Shown: piece by piece, positions 1-7,965 of the stretch
Position numbering within the stretch: the first letter of the stretch is position 1
How the letters are laid out: each line of letters begins with the position of its first letter
DNA from: Hyphomicrobiales bacterium
GTDB lineage: Bacteria; Pseudomonadota; Alphaproteobacteria; Rhizobiales; Rhizobiaceae
Direction: 5' to 3'
Assembly: GCA_900469965.1 (NCBI GenBank)
Contig: UBZP01000005.1
Coordinates: 1-64,000 of the forward strand
Length of the DNA: 64,000 nucleotides
Position numbers and translations under genes: made by a program
Notes under the pieces: generated by a model
Database searches by the model: none
Told to the model about the DNA's origin: nothing
Seen by the model: the letters and a program-made list of their open reading frames with translations, nothing else

Positions 1-2
1 GG

Positions 3-1937
3 CTACCACCCCCCGCCACCGCCGCCCCCGCCTCCGCCGCCGGAGAAGCCGCCGCCGCCTGAGGAGCCGGAGAAGCCGGAGGACGTGCTCTTCGGCGGGG
101 GCGGGAGCGAGGCGGTGAGCGTGTCGGCCATGGAGCCGGCGAAGCCGCCCATGCGGTCGGCGAAGCTGCCGGCGCTGTCGCCGCCGTACCAGGCGGGCTG
201 GTAGCTCGTGGCGGCTGCGCCGGCGGCCGCGGTGGCGAGCCAGCGCTCGAAGGTCTGCGACCAGGGTTTTTCCACCCCGAGCGCCACCGCATAGGGCAAC
301 AGCGTCTCGTAGTGGCGCGGCGACATTTCCGGCGCGCCGGCCATGTTCATCCGCTCCTTCTCGGCCAGCGTCAGGTACTGCCGCAACCCCTCGATGCCGT
401 CCATCATCTTCCGCCCGATCGGCGTCGGCGCGCCCATCAGGAAGAAGAACAGAAGGTTGAGCAGCAGGATGCCGCCGACGCCCGAGAGGATCGGCAGGAG
501 CCCGTCGCGCACCCCGCTTGCGACGGCGCCCACGAACACCGCGCCGAAGACGGTGAGGAAGACGAAGCCGAAGAAGGCGATCATCAGGACGGCCATGATG
601 CGCTGGGAGAGGCTGCGGGTGGCGCGCAGCGACTTGCCGAAGGTCGTCGCAAAGACCGAGACGAAGAAGGAGGCCGCGGCCGGGATGATGACGAGCGCGA
701 TCCCCTCCTCGTCCAGCCGGCCGAAGACCAAGAGCGCCAGGAGGCAGATCGCCGACAGCGCGATGCCGCCTGCGACATAGCCCCAGTTGGCGCGGTAGTA
801 CTTGCCGCGGTGCTCCGCCTCCATGGCGTTGCGAAAGCGGTTGCCGAGCGACTGCACCTCCTTGCCGTTCGCCTTGTCGATGGCAAACGGCTCCCCGGCC
901 GCCTCGACCGCCTTCAGGAGCACGCCCTCGCCGGCCGGCAGCTTCTCGTCCAGCGGCTTGTCCGTGCGGGTGACGACGATCGCGTTCTTCAGGTCGTCGA
1001 GGGTGACGAAGCCCTTCACCGCGAGGTTCAGGAGCGCGGCCGACAGCGCCGTCCAGCCGGCGCCGCCGAAGCCGCGGTTGTCGATGTAGTTGACCAGCGC
1101 CGGCGAGGCGCCGTCCGGCGCATCCCAGCGCGGCACCATCACGCCGCGCGGCGGGTCGCGCCCGACCCGGCTCCAGGCGCGCAGGTAGTAGAGCGCGACG
1201 AGGACCAGGCCGCCGATGCCGATCAGGGCGCCGGCATTGTCCTGCAGGAACCACAGCCGCTCCTGGGTGGCGCTCGGCGGACCGATGCTGCCGGCGGGCA
1301 TCATCACGCCGATCGTCAACCCCTGGTGAGGGGCCAGCCTTCGCGTGGTGACGAATTCCGCCCGATTGCCGGAGGCGCTGGCGCGGGCGTTCTTGCCGGT
1401 GTCGCCATAGGCGCCGGTGAAATAGGTGAGTTCCTGCGGCTCGACGCCGGCCGGCAGCGTCACCGCCGCCGACACGGCGACGATCGGAAAGGCCCATTCG
1501 GTGCCGGTGACGTTCCAGAAGAGCTCGTCGTGCGTGTCGAAATAGCGGATCTGGCGGGAGGTGCGGTAGGTCAGCGCGTAGACATGCCGCCCCGGGCGCA
1601 GCGTCACGTCGGCGGAGCCGAAATAGATGCGGATGCCGGAGGCGGCGCTCTCGGTGTGATAGGGCTCCTCCGCGCCGTCGCGGCGCACACCTAAGATCTC
1701 GAAATCCACCTTGCGCGTGCGCCCGCCGGCATCGACGAAGGTGAGCGGGAAATCGCGGTAGATGCCGCGGCGGATGCGGTCGCCCTCCGCATTGACGGTG
1801 ATCGTCTCGGTGACGGTGATCTCCCCGTCCCTGGCCACGTCGATATCGGCATGGAAGGCGGAGATGACCTCCTCGGCCCGCCCCGCGCCGGCCATGGCCA
1901 GCAGGAGGAAAAGCGCTGCGGCGATGCGGGCGACCAT
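3..1937 (-). CDS. DUF2207 (YciQ-type) membrane protein
   Basis: A 644-residue membrane protein. It opens with a signal peptide (hydrophobic residues 5-19, then Ala-Gly-Arg-Ala) followed by an extracytoplasmic beta-rich DUF2207 domain (about 22-225). A membrane segment lies near 235-255 and three or four more lie between about 390 and 510. The tail is Ser/Gly-rich and ends in an unbroken run of glycines and a final Trp, the low-complexity ending common in this family. The ATG has a GAGGAA ribosome site. It starts 11 bases after lemA, so the two form an operon; the pairing is common in bacteria. The family has no firmly established biochemical role, but an envelope function is likely. Confidence 0.85.
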   Translation of the reverse strand: MVARIAAALFLLLAMAGAGRAEEVISAFHADIDVARDGEITVTETITVNAEGDRIRRGIYRDFPLTFVDAGGRTRKVDFEILGVRRDGAEEPYHTESAASGIRIYFGSADVTLRPGRHVYALTYRTSRQIRYFDTHDELFWNVTGTEWAFPIVAVSAAVTLPAGVEPQELTYFTGAYGDTGKNARASASGNRAEFVTTRRLAPHQGLTIGVMMPAGSIGPPSATQERLWFLQDNAGALIGIGGLVLVALYYLRAWSRVGRDPPRGVMVPRWDAPDGASPALVNYIDNRGFGGAGWTALSAALLNLAVKGFVTLDDLKNAIVVTRTDKPLDEKLPAGEGVLLKAVEAAGEPFAIDKANGKEVQSLGNRFRNAMEAEHRGKYYRANWGYVAGGIALSAICLLALLVFGRLDEEGIALVIIPAAASFFVSVFATTFGKSLRATRSLSQRIMAVLMIAFFGFVFLTVFGAVFVGAVASGVRDGLLPILSGVGGILLLNLLFFFLMGAPTPIGRKMMDGIEGLRQYLTLAEKERMNMAGAPEMSPRHYETLLPYAVALGVEKPWSQTFERWLATAAAGAAATSYQPAWYGGDSAGSFADRMGGFAGSMADTLTASLPPPPKSTSSGFSGSSGGGGFSGGGGGGGGGGGW

Positions 1938-1948
1938 CGGCCGGTTCC

Positions 1949-2497
1949 TCAGAACTTCACCGTCGGCACGGCGCGGTCGGCGGGATTGTCGATCTCGAAA
2001 TAGGGCGCCTTGGCAAAGGAAAAGGCGCTGGCGAGCAGGCTGGAGGGGAAGCTCTCGACCTTGACGTTGAGATCGCGGGCGGCGCCGTTGTAGTAGCGGC
2101 GCGACATCTGGATCTCGTCCTCGATCGTCTGCAGCGAGGCCTGCAGCTCGCTGAAGTTCTGGTTCGCCTTCAGATCGGGATAGGCTTCGGCAAGCGCCAC
2201 CAGCTTGCCGAGCGCCTGGCCGAGCAGGCCCTCGGCCGCGGCGCGCCCCTGGATGTCGCCGGCGGGCACCGCCTCAGCCTTATTGCGCAGTTCGACCACC
2301 TGCTCGAAGGTCTCGCGCTCGTGCTTGGCATAGCCCTTGACGGTCTCGATGAGGTTCGGGATCAGGTCGGCGCGGCGCTTCAGCTGCACGTCGATGCCGG
2401 ACCAGGCCTCCTCCTTGACCTGCCGCGCCTTCACCAGGCCGTTGTAGAGCATGATCGCGTAGAGCGCGATCACCGCTGCGATTGCCAGACCGATCAT
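1949..2497 (-). CDS. lemA: LemA family protein
   Basis: A 182-residue protein with one N-terminal membrane helix (residues 2-17, short outer tail) followed by the helical LemA domain, recognisable by the stretch around residues 27-55 (KEEAWSGIDVQLKRRADLIP). LemA proteins are membrane-anchored helical bundles of uncertain function that often sit next to DUF2207 or TPM-domain genes, as here. The ATG at 2497 follows a strong GGAGGACAGG ribosome site, and the next gene starts 11 bases past the stop, so the operon is lemA then DUF2207. Length matches the family norm. Function can only be given as envelope-associated. Confidence 0.9.
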   Translation of the reverse strand: MIGLAIAAVIALYAIMLYNGLVKARQVKEEAWSGIDVQLKRRADLIPNLIETVKGYAKHERETFEQVVELRNKAEAVPAGDIQGRAAAEGLLGQALGKLVALAEAYPDLKANQNFSELQASLQTIEDEIQMSRRYYNGAARDLNVKVESFPSSLLASAFSFAKAPYFEIDNPADRAVPTVKF

Positions 2498-2802
2498 CCT
2501 GTCCTCCGTGGGAGCGAGCCAAACGCGGCGACATTAGCATTGACGCGGATGGAGGAAAGCCCTTTCCGCTGCTCGCGCGCTGGTTGCCGGTGGAAAAGCG
2601 CTGGCGACGGAGACCGCCGGCAGGCGGGCAGGTTTCTCGCTGTCCTTTCAAGGAGATCACCCCGGCGAAGCCCCGTTCACGCCGCATCTGCGCCCTGTTT
2701 CCCCGGGAACCGCGCACATCGTGCCGTCGGGGCGATACTCGGCCAACGATCAACCCACGGGGCCGTCACCGGAGCCAGCGCCCCAAGCCAGCGTCAAAGA
2801 CC
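2498..2802. other. Gap upstream of lemA, no gene seen
   Basis: These 305 bases separate the start of lemA (minus strand) from a small plus-strand gene. They must hold the lemA promoter and possibly that of the small gene. Open frames exist on both strands, but their composition looks arbitrary (Arg/Pro/Gly-rich) and they resemble no family I know. I could not place a convincing promoter. Confidence 0.5.
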
Positions 2803-3006
2803 ATGAAGAAGCCAGCCCTCGCCCTCAACATCCTCGCCTTTGCCGCCGTCTTCCTCGCCTACACGGCGGCAGCCGAGGCCGAACGCCCCACGGGCGTGCG
2901 GCGCGCGCTGCAGACCTATGCCGGCGAGGTCTCGGTCGACGCGCAGCCGGTGACGGATGCCGTCGTGCTTTCGCTCGCGGAAAGCCGCAGGGAGATTTCG
3001 CAATGA
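2803..3006 (+). CDS. Small exported hypothetical protein
   Basis: A 67-residue frame that begins Met-Lys-Lys, continues with a hydrophobic stretch (residues 5-22) and an Ala-Glu-Ala cleavage-like site near 23-27, then has about 40 polar residues. This is the form of a small secreted or periplasmic protein. It is convergent with glyQ (52 bases between the stops) and divergent from lemA. No Shine-Dalgarno sequence is obvious before the ATG, and I do not recognise a family. The signal-peptide layout is the main reason to believe it; a chance frame in GC-rich DNA is possible. Confidence 0.45.
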   Translation: MKKPALALNILAFAAVFLAYTAAAEAERPTGVRRALQTYAGEVSVDAQPVTDAVVLSLAESRREISQ

Positions 3007-3058
3007 TGATCGCGCCAAGGACATTCGGCCCGGCCGGCGAGGCACGGGCCACCGTCTA

Positions 3059-4033
3059 TCACGCCGCCTTCTCGACCCAGTTCACGCCGCCGGCGTCGGT
3101 GAGCAGGAAGGCCTCGCCGCAGGCTTTTGCGAGCGTGCGCACGCGCAGGATATAGCTCTGGCGCTCGGTGACGGAGATCACGCCGCGGGCGTCGAGCAGG
3201 TTGAAGACGTGGGATGCCTTGATGCACTGGTCGTAGGCCGGCAGAACGCATTTGTGCAGGCGGCGGTTGTCGGCATCGCCGGGCGCGCCGGCCGAAAGCA
3301 GCGCCAGGCATTCCTTCTCGGCATCGACGAAATGGCGAAGCAGCATCGCGGTGTCGGCGAACTCGAAGTTGTGGCGGGAGTATTCCTGCTCCGCCTGCAG
3401 GAAGACGTCGCCGTAGGTGATCTTCTCGTCGCCCTCGCGGCCGTTGAAGTTCAGGTCGTAGACGTTGTCGACGCCCTGCACGTACATGGCGAGCCGCTCC
3501 AGGCCGTAGGTCAGTTCGCCGGAGACCGGCGAGCACTCGATGCCGCAGACCTGCTGGAAATAGGTGAACTGCGAGACCTCCATGCCGTCGCACCAGCATT
3601 CCCAGCCGAGCCCCCAGGCGCCCAGCGTCGGGCTTTCCCAGTCGTCCTCGACGAAACGCACGTCGTGCAGCAGCGGGTCGAGGCCGATCGCGGCCAGAGA
3701 GCCGAGATAGAGCTCCTGCAGATTGGACGGGTTCGGCTTCAGGATCACCTGGTACTGGTAGTAGTGCTGCAGGCGATTGGGGTTCTCGCCATAGCGGCCG
3801 TCGGAGGGGCGGCGCGAGGGCTGCACGTAGGCGGCCTTCCACGGCTTCGGCCCGAGGGCGCGCAGCGTCGTCGCCGGATGGAATGTGCCGGCGCCGACTT
3901 CCATGTCGTAGGGCTGCAGCACCGCGCACCCCTTGTCCGCCCAGTAGTTGTGCAGCGTCAGGATCAGCCCCTGGAAGGAGCGGGTCGGGTGCATGTGGTC
4001 GGGCAGCGCGGCAGGGGCAAGCGGTTGGGTCAT
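3059..4033 (-). CDS. glyQ: Glycyl-tRNA synthetase alpha subunit
   Basis: A 324-residue alpha chain of the bacterial alpha2-beta2 glycyl-tRNA synthetase, which charges tRNA-Gly in the cytoplasm. The alpha subunit carries the class II catalytic core. Highly conserved blocks are visible: [17 protein letters not shown] near residue 20, the [19 protein letters not shown] block near 70, and WEVWCDGMEV-like residues near 150 (here [17 protein letters not shown]). Length is normal. The beta subunit gene glyS, which usually follows glyQ in this group, is not downstream: the next gene is a small convergent frame. The enzyme therefore needs a glyS elsewhere in the genome. Confidence 0.97.
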   Translation of the reverse strand: MTQPLAPAALPDHMHPTRSFQGLILTLHNYWADKGCAVLQPYDMEVGAGTFHPATTLRALGPKPWKAAYVQPSRRPSDGRYGENPNRLQHYYQYQVILKPNPSNLQELYLGSLAAIGLDPLLHDVRFVEDDWESPTLGAWGLGWECWCDGMEVSQFTYFQQVCGIECSPVSGELTYGLERLAMYVQGVDNVYDLNFNGREGDEKITYGDVFLQAEQEYSRHNFEFADTAMLLRHFVDAEKECLALLSAGAPGDADNRRLHKCVLPAYDQCIKASHVFNLLDARGVISVTERQSYILRVRTLAKACGEAFLLTDAGGVNWVEKAA

Positions 4034-4122
4034 CGGTCCGGTCCGGATGGTCTTTCAGGTCGGCCGGACAGGTGCCACGGCGGGGCGGCAGGGTCAAGGG
4101 TGCCGCGCGTCCTTTGGGCCGA

Positions 4123-5190
4123 TCAGTGCCGCTCGAGCGAGCGGAACAGGCCGGAGCCGGCAGGCTGGGTCGCCGCCGCCACCCGCCCGGGCGCAAGACC
4201 CGGAACGGTGCGGAAGACGGTGCGCGAGGCCGGCGAGAGGCGCCCCCGGTACCAGCCGGCGAGATGCTTCATCTCGCCCGGGAGCGTCGCCTCGGCCCGC
4301 CAGCCGAGCGCCTCGAGGGCCGCCGTCGAGACCTGCGAGCGGGTGACATTGGCCGGCCGGCCGGCCCCGAAGACGACGCCTGCCACCGGATCCGGCACCG
4401 CATCGAGGACCATGCGGGCCACGTCGAGGATGGAATGGCTTCCGGGGGCGGCGACATTGTAGACGCCGTTCTTGTCGCCGCGGGCGATCACGGCGCGAAG
4501 GGCGGTGCAGAAATCCGACACGGCCAGGAAGGCGCGGCGCTGGTTGCCGTTGCCATGCACCGTCAGCGGCCTGCCGACGGCGGCAAGCTCGAGGAAGCGC
4601 GGCACCAGCTTCTCGGCGTTCTGGCGCGTGCCGATCACGTTGACGGGGCGCAGCACGCGGATGTCGAGGTCATGCAGCGGCCGCAGCCCGGCCAGCAGCA
4701 TCTCGGCTGCGGCCTTGGAGGCGCCCAGCGGATTGTCCGGCCGCATCGGCGCCGTCTCCGTCGGCATGGCGGCGGCTTCGCCGTAGACCTCGGCGGTGCT
4801 GAGGTGGATCATCAGCGGCACCCGGTGCCTGGCCATCGCCTCCACCAGCACCTGCGTGCCGATGGCGTTGGAGAGGCTCGCGCGTTCCGGCGCGACCAGG
4901 GCGCGCTCGACATGGCTTTCGCCGGCGGCGTGGACGACGAGCTCGGCGCCCCTCAGGACATCGGAGACGAGATCGAGATTGCCGACGTCGCCCTGGCGCA
5001 AAGTGAGGCGGCCGGAGCGCAGCGCGCCGTCGAGGTTGGCCATGTCGGCGGCATAGGTGAAGGCGTCGAGCACGCGGATCTCGGCCATCGGGCAGGCCTG
5101 CAGCAGGTCGTCCACCACATGCGAGCCGATGAAGCCGGCGCCGCCGGTGACGACGATGGTGCGGATGCCGGCAAGGTCGAGCGAAGCCAT
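4123..5190 (-). CDS. NAD-dependent epimerase/dehydratase-like protein, catalytic Tyr missing
   Basis: A 355-residue extended short-chain dehydrogenase of the nucleotide-sugar epimerase/dehydratase type. The Rossmann motif TGGAGFIGS is at residues 15-23, and the active-site Ser/Thr region STAEVYG is at 131-137. The usual Tyr-x-x-x-Lys pair reads Leu155-Gly-Ala-Ser-Lys159, so the catalytic tyrosine is replaced by leucine while the lysine remains. The ATG at 5190 is chosen over one 66 bases upstream because it has a GGGAAGG ribosome site. It lies 89 bases upstream of glyQ on the same strand. The fold is certain; substrate and even catalysis are not. Confidence 0.8.
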   Translation of the reverse strand: MASLDLAGIRTIVVTGGAGFIGSHVVDDLLQACPMAEIRVLDAFTYAADMANLDGALRSGRLTLRQGDVGNLDLVSDVLRGAELVVHAAGESHVERALVAPERASLSNAIGTQVLVEAMARHRVPLMIHLSTAEVYGEAAAMPTETAPMRPDNPLGASKAAAEMLLAGLRPLHDLDIRVLRPVNVIGTRQNAEKLVPRFLELAAVGRPLTVHGNGNQRRAFLAVSDFCTALRAVIARGDKNGVYNVAAPGSHSILDVARMVLDAVPDPVAGVVFGAGRPANVTRSQVSTAALEALGWRAEATLPGEMKHLAGWYRGRLSPASRTVFRTVPGLAPGRVAAATQPAGSGLFRSLERH

Positions 5191-5383
5191 GAAATCTGCC
5201 TTCCCAAACTTTTCAATCAGGAATGGCAGATTTCGCAGTTCGGGCGGCCGGCGCAACGTCCGCGCGGCCCCGGCCCGGCATTTATCGGCGGTTAACCTTA
5301 CCGGCGCCGGTTAACGTATCGTTGCGGGACAGGCATGGCCGCTCTCGTCCCTCCGACCGGACAGATCGGCGAAGGTCGGGACG

Positions 5384-5575
5384 CTAGTCGTCGTCGCGGC
5401 GCAGGCGATATTCGCCGGTCTTGGGATCCTTGACGAGGGTGCCGATCGCGTCGTTCTGGCGCTCGCGCTCGGCGGCGCGGCGCTTGCGGGTCAGCCGCTC
5501 GGCATCGGCGACGAACTTGCGGTAGCCCAGCCAGGCGACGGCGACGACAAGAAGCAGAAATAGGATCTGTACCAT
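5384..5575 (-). CDS. Small single-pass membrane protein
   Basis: A 63-residue protein with one N-terminal membrane helix (residues 3-17) and a charged cytoplasmic tail that ends in a KDPKTGEYRLRRDDD-type segment. Similar short proteins with a Lys/Asp-Pro-x-Thr-Gly motif are common in Hyphomicrobiales but have no assigned function. The ATG has an excellent GGGGAGGGG ribosome site. It begins 18 bases after the S49 peptidase stop on the same strand, so it is probably co-transcribed with the peptidase and may be an accessory membrane factor for it (inference). Confidence 0.75.
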   Translation of the reverse strand: MVQILFLLLVVAVAWLGYRKFVADAERLTRKRRAAERERQNDAIGTLVKDPKTGEYRLRRDDD

Positions 5576-5593
5576 GCGTCCCCTCCCCCGGCA

Positions 5594-6466
5594 CTATCGA
5601 CCGTAGCGCGCCCAGAGCGCCTTTTCTTCCGCGATCTCGGAGAGCGCGCCGATACCGGCGGCCGCCGCCCGTTCGCCGGCGAGCGAGAGCATCCCCGCGC
5701 CGACGCCCGGCACCTTGCGGCCGAACAGGCCGCGCGCCGGCGAAATCAGCTTCAGGGACGCATTGGCGCCGTAGCGGCGGCGGATCTCGCCGCGCATGTC
5801 GGCCAGCCCGTCGATCAGGCCGAGCGCCAGGCCGCGCTGGCCGGTCCAGAACAGGCCGGTGAAGATATCGGGATCGTCGGCAAGCCGCGTGCCGCGGCGC
5901 GCCTTCACCATCTCGATGAAGATCCCGTGGATCTCGACCTGCAGCGACTTCAGATAGTCGATGTCGGATTCCCGCTCCGGCTTGAACGGATCGAGGATGA
6001 CCTTGTTCTCGCCGGCGGTGTAGACGCGGCGCTCGACGCCGATCTTCTTCAGGAGCTCGGGGAAGCCGAAGCCGCCGGAAACGACGCCGATCGAGCCGAC
6101 GATCGAGGTCGGGTCGGCGAAGATCTCGTCGCCGGCCAGCGCGATCATGTAGCCGCCGGAGGCGGCGACGTCCTCGACGAAGACGAGCACGCGCTTGTTC
6201 TTCTCCGCGGCGAGATCGCGGATGCGCTGGAAGATCAGCCGCGACTGCACCGGAGAGCCGCCGGGCGAATTGATCGCAATGGCGACGGCGGGCGCGGCCT
6301 TGTCGGAGAAGGCCTTCTCCAGCACCGGGGCGACGGAGGCGAGATTGAGCGCCGGGCGGAACTGGCTGCCGCCGGCCATGATGGCGCCCTGCAGCCGCAC
6401 GACCGGAATTGTGACGCCGTCGTTGCGGAACCGCTTCGGCATCAGCTTCCTCAAAAATCCGGCCAT
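5594..6466 (-). CDS. S49 family serine peptidase (SohB/SppA-like)
   Basis: A 290-residue single-domain peptidase of the ClpP/crotonase fold. The SppA/SohB family uses a Ser-Lys dyad to cut signal-peptide remnants and other membrane-associated peptides. The nucleophile is Ser103 in DVAASGGYMIA and the general base is Lys155 in GENKVILDPFKPE. The INSPGGSP oxyanion segment is near residue 65. There is no long N-terminal membrane anchor, unlike E. coli SppA, so association with the membrane may be peripheral. The ATG at 6466 is preferred over a GTG 48 bases upstream that has no ribosome site. A small membrane-protein gene follows in the same operon. Confidence 0.88.
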   Translation of the reverse strand: MAGFLRKLMPKRFRNDGVTIPVVRLQGAIMAGGSQFRPALNLASVAPVLEKAFSDKAAPAVAIAINSPGGSPVQSRLIFQRIRDLAAEKNKRVLVFVEDVAASGGYMIALAGDEIFADPTSIVGSIGVVSGGFGFPELLKKIGVERRVYTAGENKVILDPFKPERESDIDYLKSLQVEIHGIFIEMVKARRGTRLADDPDIFTGLFWTGQRGLALGLIDGLADMRGEIRRRYGANASLKLISPARGLFGRKVPGVGAGMLSLAGERAAAAGIGALSEIAEEKALWARYGR

Positions 6467-6580
6467 GTCGCTCTTCGGTCTCCCATCGTTTTCGTTATCG
6501 CCAGATGTATGCACGCGGCGGCAAAACGCAATGGTTCCTGCACAAAATCGGGGCGTGTGGCGGCCGGGCGGCGATTTGCC

Positions 6581-7393
6581 TCAGGGAGCGGGCGCCTTCC
6601 CGCGGACCGCCCCCTGGCGCGGATAGGCGGCGCGGCCGTTGTTGAGGTCGTCGACGAAGGCGGAGAAGCGGTGGCTGTCGTCCTCGTGCATGACAAGCGG
6701 CGCACGCAGCAACAGCCGCGCCCGCGAGCCCTTGACGGCGGTGACGAGGATGCGCACGGCGCTCTCGCCCGGGCGCGGGTGCAGGGCAGTGATCTCGATG
6801 CCGCCGAAGCGCCTGCCGCAGGCGTCGACGATCTCGGCGATCGATTCGGGCCTTGCGATCAGCGAGAGCTGGCCGCCGGGCTTCATGATCGCGCCGGCGG
6901 TGCGGATCCAGCGCTCGAACAGCCCGTCCTCCTTCGCATGCGCCTCGGCCTTCAGCGCATCGGGGGTGCGCCGGTCGGAGGCGTCGTTGAAGGGCGGGTT
7001 CATGATGACGTGGTCATGCACCTCGTCTTCGAGCCCGGCTGCGAGCCGCGCCCGGCCGGTCAGCGCGACGTCGGCCTCGAGGATGGAGACGCGATCGGCC
7101 AGATGGCGGTTTTCGGGAAGCGCCAGGCTCTTTCGCGCATAGCCGGCCATGGCGGGCGAGCGCTCGACCAAGAGCACGCGGGCGCCCTCGATGCGGGAGG
7201 CGACGGCGAGACCGGCCGCACCGGCGCCGGCGCCGAGGTCGGCGACGCTGAGCGGACCTTCGCCGGCGACGAGGGCGGCAAGCAGCATCGCATCCATGCC
7301 GGAGCGATGTCCCCCGCCCTTCGGCTGCACGAGGTGGAAGCGGCCGCGATGGAAGGCGTCGATGGTATCAGCGGCGGCCACGGGACGCCTCAT
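6581..7393 (-). CDS. trmN6: TrmN6/YfiC-type tRNA adenine N6-methyltransferase
   Basis: A 270-residue Rossmann-fold, S-adenosylmethionine-dependent methyltransferase. The SAM-binding glycine-rich loop DLGAGAGAAGL is at residues 52-62. The NPPF motif (132-135), typical of N6-adenine methyltransferases, sits in the active site. The N-terminal block DAFHRGRFHLVQP is typical of the YfiC/TrmN6 group, which methylates A37 of tRNA-Val in E. coli. Whether the substrate is the same here is inferred from family. It is followed on its upstream side by the palindromic element at 7446-7601. Confidence 0.82.
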   Translation of the reverse strand: MRRPVAAADTIDAFHRGRFHLVQPKGGGHRSGMDAMLLAALVAGEGPLSVADLGAGAGAAGLAVASRIEGARVLLVERSPAMAGYARKSLALPENRHLADRVSILEADVALTGRARLAAGLEDEVHDHVIMNPPFNDASDRRTPDALKAEAHAKEDGLFERWIRTAGAIMKPGGQLSLIARPESIAEIVDACGRRFGGIEITALHPRPGESAVRILVTAVKGSRARLLLRAPLVMHEDDSHRFSAFVDDLNNGRAAYPRQGAVRGKAPAP

Positions 7394-7445
7394 GAGACGG
7401 ATCGGCGGAGATTCCCACCTCTGCTTGAAACGAAACGGTGGGGGT

Positions 7446-7601
7446 ACCCCCCTCTGCCCTGCCGGGCATCTCCCCCTCAGGGGGGGAGATTGGCAGGAGG
7501 CGCCGATCCCACCCCGATCGCAAGGTTTGTTTCTGGCGAGACGTTGCCGCGGTTCGATCTCCCCCCTTGCGGGGGAGATGCCCGGCAGGGCAGAGGGGGG
7601 T
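7446..7601. repeat. RIME-like palindromic intergenic element
   Basis: Two 45-base arms, at 7446-7490 and 7557-7601, are near-perfect inverted copies of each other. Each arm reads ACCCCCCTCTGCCCTGCCGG and onward into a small internal hairpin (ATCTCCCCC against GGGGGAGAT). The 66 bases between them are unique. This resembles the RIME family of dispersed palindromic elements of rhizobia, as I recall their sequence. It lies between trmN6 and the DUF2007 gene, both on the minus strand. Its copies elsewhere in the genome cannot be checked here. Confidence 0.8.
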
Positions 7602-7639
7602 GCGACGCAGCACCATCAGACCCGGCCATTGGCTGTACT

Positions 7640-7861
7640 TCACGACCGCAGCTCCGCGCCGAGGCCCGCGTCCGTCAGGATCCGGCGGGCGGCGTCCTCG
7701 CGGTCGGCCTCCACCAGCAGGCGGCGGGGCAGCATGCCGAGCGAGCCTTCGAGGATGCTCATGCCCTGGTCGGCGATCAGGCAATGGATGCCAGCGTCCT
7801 TCATCAGGCTCTCGGCGAAAGAGAGCAGCACCGCGTCGTTGGTCCGGATCAGTTCGATCAT
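7640..7861 (-). CDS. DUF2007 domain protein
   Basis: A 73-residue cytoplasmic protein of the DUF2007 (putative signal-transducing, ferredoxin-like fold) family. The typical layout is visible: an N-terminal MIELIRTNDAVLLSFAESLM strand and helix, a central LIADQGMSILEGS segment, and a PRRLLVEADREDAARRIL ending. The ATG at 7861 is taken because it has a GGAAAAAGG ribosome site; the frame is open for 150 bases upstream but that part looks non-coding and overlaps the start region of ispB on the other strand. Its specific role is unknown. Confidence 0.8.
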   Translation of the reverse strand: MIELIRTNDAVLLSFAESLMKDAGIHCLIADQGMSILEGSLGMLPRRLLVEADREDAARRILTDAGLGAELRS

Positions 7862-7965
7862 GCCTTTTTCCGTCTTATTTTCGCCGGGCTTGTCAATTCG
7901 CCTCTTGCTCCCGCAAGCCCCCCTTTCTATTGTCCCGCGACGGAATTGAACAGGAGTCCCCGCAC

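Noticed and set aside
5290-5320. A canonical CtrA box
   Set aside because: The TTAA halves are not spaced by 7 bases, so only half-sites can be claimed.
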